Below are positions 57,206 to 64,000 of a DNA stretch of 64,000 bases, one piece after another; within the stretch, counting starts at the first letter, position 1, and each line of letters starts with the position of its first letter. Origin of the DNA: Cucumis sativus. Its lineage: Eukaryota; Streptophyta; Magnoliopsida; Cucurbitales; Cucurbitaceae. The DNA is taken from contig NC_026657.2 of the NCBI RefSeq assembly GCF_000004075.3, forward strand, positions 32,474,732 to 32,538,731. The letters are read 5' to 3'. Below the pieces are notes generated by a model that saw only the letters and a program-made list of their open reading frames with translations, did no database searches and was not told where the DNA came from. Made by a program: the position numbers and the translations under genes.

Positions 57206-57923
57206 GCTCAAGCTATAGACAAATTTATGGACTTAATTATAATAATCTATTTACGGCTAAATTTATTATTTAATCAACTAATATTAAAATACGTAAACTC
57301 AAGATATACAACCATGTTTGGTTTATGTCAGTTCTTTAGATCTAAAAATATTTTTTAAAATATACTTTACTTATTTAAAATAATGTTTTTTTCAAGTAGT
57401 TTTATTTTTTGAATAATAGAGATTTTTTTAGTAATTGAAAATCATTATATAGAGATATTTTTAGTAATATGAGTAAGCATCTCAAAGCAAGTGTATATTA
57501 ATCATTATAGCATTAATTTAAAATTGTTGATAGCCTTCAAAAATTATATTCTATTGAACATTTAATTCTACTATTCTCATTGCTCAAAATTAGAAGCTCA
57601 GTTTGTTACGTACCATTTCGTAGCCAAAAGATGTACTTAGTCTAATATACAAATAAAATAATGGCATGCAATTCTCTTTTGTGGAAGAATGAAAGAGGAA
57701 AAAAAGAAAGAGGAAAAAGTAAGTTTTATTGATTTAACGATCTACTACTTAAGTCGTAACTGTTACACTGCATGCATGTACTCGACTCAGAAAGAGTCAT
57801 TTATTGTGGTCACATATTTACTTTCACTCGACACATCATGTACAATAACCAACAAACGACAAGACGGAACATCGAGAGATGACAAGTTGGAACAACAACA
57901 CGAAAGGCTTCATATATTCAAAT
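55733..57923. other. intergenic upstream of PQ-loop gene
   Basis: The near part (55733-56650) is the promoter and leader region of the minus-strand PQ-loop gene, with duplicated A-rich phrases (AAGGGCAAAATGAA at about 56034 and 56093; ACAGAGAGAAAATGATGAAA twice near 55807 and 55836). Beyond that is AT-rich spacer with a CATA/TA microsatellite (57174-57205). An ORF of 92 residues at 56288-56566 (-) has no recognisable domain. Confidence 0.5.
57174..57205. repeat. (CATA)n-(TA)n microsatellite
   Basis: A few CATA units running into about 11 TA units. Likely polymorphic. Confidence 0.85.
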
Positions 57924-58187
57924 TCAAGGAGAAGCCTTCCTGTGGGTTGACCCACCAGCCTGATCAGAAGAAATTCCTACGGAATCACCAGACCCGCCGC
58001 CACTACCGGAGCCAGACCCAGATCCAGAAGCTGAACCGGAGCCACTACTCGATCCGCTACCAGATCCTCCTCCACCTCCTCCACCGCCGCCGCCACCGTT
58101 GGGCCGCTGCACAGCTGCAAGGGCGCTACTGCTTATCAAGAAAATGAAAAAACAGAAGCAGAGGAAGAGTTTGGAGGAGGAGGCCAT
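57924..58187 (-). CDS. small secreted Gly/Ser-rich protein
   Basis: Single exon, 87 residues. Residues 1-24 are a clear signal peptide (MASSSKLFLCFCFFIFLISS, then SALA, with cleavage near ALAA-VQ). The mature part is a run of 11 Gly, then alternating Gly-Ser (SGSGSASGSG type), and a short polar C-terminus ending HRKASP. This is a low-complexity secreted or cell-wall peptide. The start is well placed: a TATA box (CTATAAATTAA on the minus strand, 58263-58273) lies about 80 bases upstream. A 152-residue plus-strand ORF over the same bases is an antisense shadow. The function is unknown. Confidence 0.75.
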   Translation of the reverse strand: MASSSKLFLCFCFFIFLISSSALAAVQRPNGGGGGGGGGGGSGSGSSSGSGSASGSGSGSGSGGGSGDSVGISSDQAGGSTHRKASP

Positions 58188-58262
58188 GTAAGGATTAATA
58201 ATGAGAGAATTATTGGGCAGTTTTTCAGTTGAAGGAATAAGTTAGTTTATTGTTGTTTATGG

Positions 58263-58273
58263 TTAATTTATAG
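58263..58273 (-). promoter_or_regulatory. TATA box of the Gly/Ser-rich protein gene
   Basis: CTATAAATTAA on the minus strand, about 76-86 bases before the ATG at 58187. It would place the start of transcription near 58235. Confidence 0.6.
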
Positions 58274-59611
58274 TGTTGGGAGTTTTGAGTATTTGGGCAT
58301 TTGTTGAGCAATGTGATTGCCAAGGAGCTACCAATGTGGCAGGCTTTTGGACATTGAATACAACACGCAAATTTTCCTTATAGTTCTTCGTGTGACTGCT
58401 CTCTCTCTGTCTCCTTTTTTGTGATCTCTAAATCTTATCTTTTAGGAATTATACTAAATATGTGACAGTTGGAGATTTGAAACTTCTACAATTCATTCGA
58501 GATAATGTATAATTTGAGTTGTTAACTATTGGTTCTAATTATAATAGTTTTTGGGTGAGATCTACCATAATTTGTTGATAGAATTTTGGATTTACTCATT
58601 TTTATGTTAATTACTAATTAAATTTGACTCATATTAACATCTTGAGTTCAAATGATCACCTTTGTCAACTTTGAAAATGTTATGAAAAATGTTGTTAATT
58701 ACTAATATAAGAGTGGTTAAACTTTTTAGAAAAAAAAGTTGGTCAAACTGTGAGCTGCTTGATACTCTAACTTGAGGGGAAAAGTAAATCTAAGAAAAAC
58801 TATGACAAAAATTTCAATAATGCCAACTTTAAAATCTCTTTTTTATATCTTAAATTTTGAAATTGTTTCAAAAAGTTGTTCTTTTTTGTGGGATAATTTC
58901 ATCTTTACCCTTTCAATGAAATTCTTAAATGAGTGTGTTAGCACATGTAATGATGGGAAGAATATAGCTGCACTGTATACAACATTCATTTAAGGTAACT
59001 AAAGATTAATTGCTTGAATAATGTTATCAAAATATGAATGATAATAACATTTATAATCCCATAAATTAATCTGTTGATGATGATAATTTTTTTTCTCTTT
59101 TGACAATTGTAGGGTGAAAAGATCAATCTTCCAAAGTTGTATAATTATAGTAAATGAATACAATATTACTTGTGTCTTACCATTTTGTGCAGGGGCTTCA
59201 TGCCATTATCAACCTTCATTTTAATAGGGAAAAAATCTCCAAAATATATTTTTTAAAAAGGAAACAGTTTGACTAAAGGATTAACATTTAAGGGGGGGAA
59301 AACCAGTAAGTTTGAGCTTTTACTATTGACAAATTGCAATGTATTCGATATCTCTCCTTTGTACATGCGTGTGTGTTTAAAAATGGATAAGAAATGAACA
59401 ATAGATGATAAAATTTGCCTAAGAAACAGCAGTTGAAATGTAGATGCCTGGCATGAAATAGAGAAGATTGAACAAAAAGTAATGTAATGTTTGATAAAAG
59501 TCAATGTAGCGTTTATGTAAATGAAAGATATATTAATGAATCAAGATCGCGACTAAATAGGAGAGATCATGCATGCATGGTTAACAAGGTTCACTATACC
59601 TTTTTGTAGCT

Positions 59612-59685
59612 CAACTATAGAAACACCGAAGTTAAATGTGTTTGGATTCTATATTGGGTGACCTCATAACTAGTATGGCATAACT
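59612..59685 (+). repeat. 5S rRNA-derived relic (5S pseudogene, 5S-type SINE or Cassandra TRIM fragment)
   Basis: CACCGAAGTTAAATGTGTTTGG (59624-59645) and GGGTGACCTCATAAC (59656-59670) match the internal control region of plant 5S rRNA (CTCCGAAGTTAAGCGTGCTTGG and GGGTGACCTCCTGGG) in order, but more closely spaced than in 5S. The 5' and 3' thirds of 5S are not recognisable. 5S-derived sequence of this kind sits inside Cassandra LTRs and in some SINEs. No paired terminal repeat was found. An old fragment. Confidence 0.65.
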
Positions 59686-59764
59686 AGTATGGCCAAACAT
59701 TTAGATTCCGAATCTTGGTTTAGAGTAGAAGAGTTATCCGTGAGTATAGTCAAAGACAAGCATG

Positions 59765-59943
59765 AGCTAACACTCATGAATATTTAAAAATAGTACTTTT
59801 AAAAAATATTTCTATTTGTTGGCAGAAGCAACAGATTTACAATCAACAAGTGTCATAAGCTAACACTCATGAATATTTAAAAATAGTACTTTCTGAAAAC
59901 AATTCTATTTGTTGGCAGAACCAACAGATTTATAATCAACAAG
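59765..59943. repeat. direct tandem duplication, period 93
   Basis: AGCTAACACTCATGAATATT...TTGTTGGCAGAAGCAACAGA occurs at 59765-59850 and again at 59858-59943 with a handful of substitutions. It lies 80 bases after the 5S relic and could be part of the same inserted block. Confidence 0.85.
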
Positions 59944-60383
59944 CGGCAGATTGTACAAGTGTGATAATGTTCTAAGAAAACATTGCCGAGTGCCCATTTT
60001 CATTATAAAACATCAACCATGATTATAAATTATGAATCTAAAAGTCCAAGATTATGGATCCTTTTTTCGTATGCAGCATCAAATAAACAGTAAAATCAAC
60101 CTAACTTAAATATAAACTTAACAAATATTACATCTCCCGTTTCCATGTTCAAAATAAAAAGAATACAAAATATACAAAAGTTTATCAATTACTAATATAA
60201 CTGGCTCTCTAACACTAATATTAAACTGGACGAAGGCAAGGGGGGAAATCCCATCATAATAAGAGTAAAATTAGTAACTCAGAAAAATCCCAGAAGAATA
60301 GAAGAAGGAAAGAAGGAACTCTGTACTGAGAGAACAATCTGATAATTTACCGGTATTTATCGGAAGCTCCAGCAATGAAGTAA

Positions 60384-62047
60384 CTATGTTTCTGGGTTAG
60401 ATTCCATTGTTTGAGTAGTTGGCGGGGTAACAACAGTCAGATTCAACTCATGGGAACCGTATCCACCAGCTCTTTCACGAATCTCCCTATATTCTTGACA
60501 GATAGCGCAGAAATGGCAGAAAAAGTGGGTCACAAAGTCTCCACAAGGTGCTTCCTGCATCACATTTCAGAAATTAAAAGATTGTCGTCCATGGAAAAAT
60601 AGCAACAATGAGTTAACTCATCGACTAAGCTTAAAAAGAGTCTGAATCGTAGAGAGCCGAGCTACATTATATGGCAGGGATCAGTTCCCTGCCTTGTCGA
60701 GAGACAAACCTAAGAAATAAAAGCCTAATGCGAGGTATAAATCAGTAGAAGGAGAAATGATCAATGCATGACAGTGATGGTATGTATAAGCTTACAAAAC
60801 CATGAACAAACGGATAGTTGAAACATAATGGAAATAGACAGTGAAACAGTGTTGAAGAGTATGATTTATACTGGCAAATTGTACTTCGACCGTAGGGCCT
60901 TGCGGTAGCCACAGGCATAACATGCAAGAAAGCATCCAGGTACATTCCACAAAATTCCATCACTCAATAAGCAGCAGACGGTATTTGTAAGTGCCCACAA
61001 AATGAAATGAGTTGCGCATGACCCAAACATTGTTCGAGAACCCAAAAGTTCTGCATTCTTCCCAAACAGAAAGCATGGACAAAAAAGGCCAATAAAACCT
61101 GCACTCATAAAAAGTTGCAATGAGCTCCCCATTTAACATGCAAGAGATGGGATACTGTAAACGCAATGCTCTTACACTTGAATCAAACTACTGTCAACAG
61201 TAATGTGCAACTTATTCATTTTGCACGCACACACACCCAAATAAAAAAGGTTTCTTTTCATATCATCTAAATGCTACTTGGTTTCTAACAAACTAAAGGT
61301 GCAAAAGATCAAGTGTCCTATTTTATTTCAAAAACTTTACGCCAACAATCTATGAATCTTTATGCATACTTCAATGATTTTGGATAAGATACACTCCAAT
61401 GATACAAACAAGGGATTCTTAACTGATCATACACATGTAATAGTTAGAGAAGTAACAAAATATATAACCCCTCAGGTAGGTAGTCTTAAGGATTTCTTGA
61501 CCACCCCACCCATCGACTAAATTTGAAGTTCTTCAAGCACTACTCTCAACATTTACGGTTGATGTGATTTCCCATAATAAACCTAATCACAGTGCAAAAT
61601 CCAGTGGTTCCGCTTGACAGAAGTAGCTGGTTAACAACCAAGTTTCTAACAAAGATGTGAGAAAACCCAACAAACAAATGGCACGGCATGCTTGTACTTA
61701 AACAAGAGATAATAGGTTCCTCGATGGGAACAACCAGTAGCCTGCAGTTCAAATATTTAAATTTTGATACAAGAACACATGCAAAGTAATGATACATTTC
61801 TCTTTCATGCGCAAGATGCACCTTCATAATTTTTCCTTCGCATAAATCAAGGTCAGAAGGCAGAAAGTAGCGTACAGCTCTGCATATCATCGCAGCATGC
61901 ACAGATTCCAGACGACCATTGTGACAATCCATCCTTGAGTTCATTAGGTGTGGGGTTGCTCTCGTCTCTGGAACTGATCTCCGCTTCTAAATCAGACTGG
62001 CTTATTGGAACATATGCAGGAGGGACATAACTCCTTGGGCCATCCAT
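60384..62047 (-). CDS. PLAC8-family (Cys-rich) protein
   Basis: Three coding exons: 61876-62047, 60872-61098 and 60384-60554, 189 residues. Donors are GTACG and GTATAA, acceptors TGCAG twice; phases 1 and 0 join without a break. Residues 1-20 (MDGPRSYVPPAYVPISQSDL) are a Pro-rich head. The PLAC8 domain follows: QWSSGICACCDDMQSC, then CPCFLFGKNAELLGS, CATHFILWAL, two hydrophobic stretches around LSDGILWNVPGCFLACYACG, then YRKALRSKYNL, PCGDFVTHFFCHFC and CQEYREIRER. PLAC8 proteins are plasma-membrane or endomembrane proteins linked in plants to cell number, organ size, and calcium, cadmium or zinc handling. The start is the first in-frame ATG of exon 2; the part of that exon above it (62048-62099) and an upstream exon ending at 62480 (donor GTTAGT) look like 5' UTR. 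Confidence 0.88.
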
Positions 62048-62680
62048 CTTACGCTGATACACAACGTATTCCTCCCAATTTCTTTCGAACGAATCCAACC
62101 TGTAAGCTTCATTAAGAATCATCAATATCCAATTCGTAAAACCTACACTCCACCCACCCCTCATTATAGTTTTTACACTTTGATCTACCGATTCGTTTTG
62201 CACATTTCATTTCGGTGAATGTTCAATTAAAGCAGACGTGAAACTTCATGAAGCAAAATTCAGACCATGATGGTAAAAGAAAATAAGAAGTAGTTAAAAC
62301 ATTCAAGAGCTCAACAAGAAAAACGAGCTGGAATGAAAAACACCCAAGAACCGAAACTAAAACTTTGAAGTAAAATAACATTTAGGAACTTCATTAGGGT
62401 TTCCAAATTGAAGATGTTTGTTCGATAGGTGTAAAAACTGGAAATAAAATTGCAGGGAATAATCCAAACGAGTACTAACCTGTGGATCAAAGTAGGCGGA
62501 TTTCTGCCGAGTGTTTGATCGTCTTCTTAGCCGGAAAAACACGGCGGAGAAGAATCGGAGGGAATGCGAATGGGATCGGAGAGAATCGAGGATGGTCAAG
62601 TCGCCGGAGTCGGTAACTTCGAATCTTTATGTATTCGTAGCTAAATTGAAAAGTTCCAGATAAATAAGGCAGCGGATTAA
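62048..62680 (-). other. probable 5' UTR and UTR intron of PLAC8 gene
   Basis: An acceptor (TTACAG) before 62099 and a donor (GTTAGT) after 62480 bracket an intron of 380 bases. The upstream exon is GC-richer than its surroundings (62480 to about 62600). I see no ATG-initiated coding frame that joins the PLAC8 frame, so I read it as a non-coding first exon. Intron in the 5' UTR is common in plants. Confidence 0.55.
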
Positions 62681-64000
62681 CCACACTAATTCATTTTAAG
62701 TAAAATATACTAATATATTTTAGTTAATGAGATTGTTTGATGTGCCAGACCTTTCCAATGGACTACTATACTTTAACTATGAAAACCATCCTAAATCTAG
62801 AAATGATCTCCATAGATTGAAAAATAACCCATAAATTCGATCTAACTCATGCAGTTGATCGAATATAAAAATGATTTTTGATGGTATCAGCTTGGGAAGA
62901 ATCCAAACCATCTTATAAATTTTTTAAAGCCTTAAACATCAATTAACCAACCTATTATTTTGTACTTCTTCACGATCGTAATGAGCTTGAACATTTACTA
63001 AGTCAAAGTAGCAAATTTGAATAAAAATCGATCATATTCACGTGAACTAATAAACACTCATTCTCAATCGTCAAAAAATTTTGCCTTCAAGATTTATTTT
63101 AGTTGCACCTCCACACAACTTCATCCGCCATCATAATTTCAAATAACACGAGCTTATTCATGTATCGATATAGGCCTCGATGAGAGAGGGTTGTTTTTAT
63201 AGTATTTACTACAAATTGATGCAATAGTAATAAAAATACCCACAGGTGTTAGTTTCAAATTTAGATAGTGACCCCAAACGGTGTTAGATATGTTTTCTAC
63301 ATAGTTTATATTAACTAAGGTATTGAGTTAAATATGATCTTAATTCACGGAATTAGAACTTAAAAAGGTTAAATAAACTCAAATTTTAGTATTTACGTGT
63401 ACCTCTTAATCATCACGAAGTTTAGCTCAATATCAGCCGTTCGGTGCCCGATTCCAATAAACACCATGATGATCAATGAATCCTAGCCGTAGATCTTGTT
63501 TACTAGAGGTCGCCACTGGCCAAGTTCGTCTTTCTCCCCTCTCACCCCCGTTTTCTCCATCGTTTCTGTAAACCTCCCAGCTTGTGCTAGGTATTTTTTC
63601 CCTTCTTCATTCCCTAATTTATCTAAACCAACTCCAATTCGGCTAAGTTGTTCCTCGATCATTAGATTCCTCATTGTGTTTCTCTAATTTCTATTACTTT
63701 TTGGATCTGTTTTGTTGTGTTTGCAGGGAAAGATATTGAATCTACCATTTGAGATTTTTGTGAAGGAAGAAAACAAGGTTTGTTTTTTACTTTTTTGTAG
63801 TGTGATTTCTGTTTTATTTGCTGCCATTTCGATGCATATGAGATTAGGTAACAATGTAATTGCTGGGAAGAAAATTTTCGCGGGTGTAGGAACTTTCGGA
63901 ATCCGACTAATTTTATGCCCTACCGACTGATTTCTGTTTGTTTTTGGCTTCAAATCATTATATTAGTGCTTTTGATTTTGCGTTGTGCGCTTTTTATTTA
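62681..64000. other. right-edge intergenic, possible start of another gene
   Basis: 62681-63420 is AT-rich spacer. From 63480 the sequence is less AT-rich, with a pyrimidine-rich stretch (CTCCCCTCTCACCCCCG). On the plus strand, TTTGTGTTTGCAG-like sequence ending at 63726 is followed by 51 open bases (63727-63777, GKILNLPFEIFVKEENK) and a GT donor. This could be an early exon of a plus-strand gene that leaves the window. A 63-residue minus-strand ORF (63483-63674) with a real ATG overlaps it. Neither is recognised. Confidence 0.3.

Larger units (their letters stand above)
58274..60383. other. intergenic with 5S-derived relic and tandem repeat
   Basis: Mostly AT-rich spacer. It holds the 5S-like relic (59612-59685) and a 93-bp-period direct duplication (59765-59943). 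The last 200 bases are the 3' flank of the PLAC8 gene. No protein gene found. Confidence 0.5.

Noticed and set aside
57689-58147. 152-residue plus-strand ORF
   Set aside because: Its second half is antisense to the Gly/Ser-rich secreted protein, which has a signal peptide and a TATA box; the plus-strand product has no domain.
62357-62684. ORFs in the upstream exon of the PLAC8 gene as an N-terminal extension
   Set aside because: They begin with non-ATG codons and none joins the PLAC8 frame at the splice junction; read as 5' UTR.
1-64000. CRISPR arrays, bacterial operons, phage or plasmid features
   Set aside because: The sequence is plant nuclear DNA; no short regularly spaced repeats of CRISPR type were seen, and the tandem arrays found have no unique spacers.

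Overview
This is AT-rich plant nuclear DNA: intron-containing and large single-exon genes, a plant tRNA, two plant-type U3 snoRNA genes, NLR resistance genes, a PPR gene and a phytochrome-kinase-substrate gene. Gene content makes it a eudicot. Several repeats look like ones I associate with Cucurbitaceae, possibly Cucumis, but that species-level guess comes from memory and is only moderately supported.

Layout. At 1.3 kb lies a small secreted glycine-rich protein, followed by about 11 kb of AT-rich DNA with no gene I can support, holding fold-back and SINE-like repeats. At 12.6-14.2 kb is a PHYTOCHROME KINASE SUBSTRATE gene, then a worn copia fossil (14.85-15.2 kb) and tRNA-Ile(AAU) at 17.5 kb. 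From 19.5 to 37.3 kb there is a tandem cluster of three same-strand, single-exon CC-NBS-LRR genes. They share an unusual kinase-2 motif (Gln in place of the first Asp) and an MHD motif changed to HP. A MULE-type MITE, a run of 26 C and a 1.4-kb AT-rich minisatellite lie between them.

From 39.6 to 45.5 kb lies the most intricate part. A complete E-class PPR gene is followed by an 824-bp direct duplication of its 5' end, which creates a truncated PPR copy and a truncated U3 copy. Behind it is an apparently intact U3 snoRNA gene with a Pol III-type USE and TATA promoter. A second full-length U3 gene sits 2.4 kb further on in a diverged copy of the same module. Each U3 promoter abuts an inverted fragment of exon 2 of the DUF309 gene found at 46.5-48.5 kb. 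The module is therefore a patchwork of PPR 5' end, U3 and DUF309 fragment that has been copied at least twice.

From 46.5 to 62.1 kb, all on the minus strand, are a chloroplast-type DUF309 protein (3 exons), a 12-exon PQ-loop membrane transporter, a small Gly/Ser-rich secreted protein and a PLAC8-family protein (3 coding exons plus a probable non-coding first exon). A 5S rRNA-derived relic lies near 59.6 kb. The right edge may hold the start of another gene. Exon boundaries were placed by hand from reading frame, GT/AG sites and family knowledge; no alignment was run.
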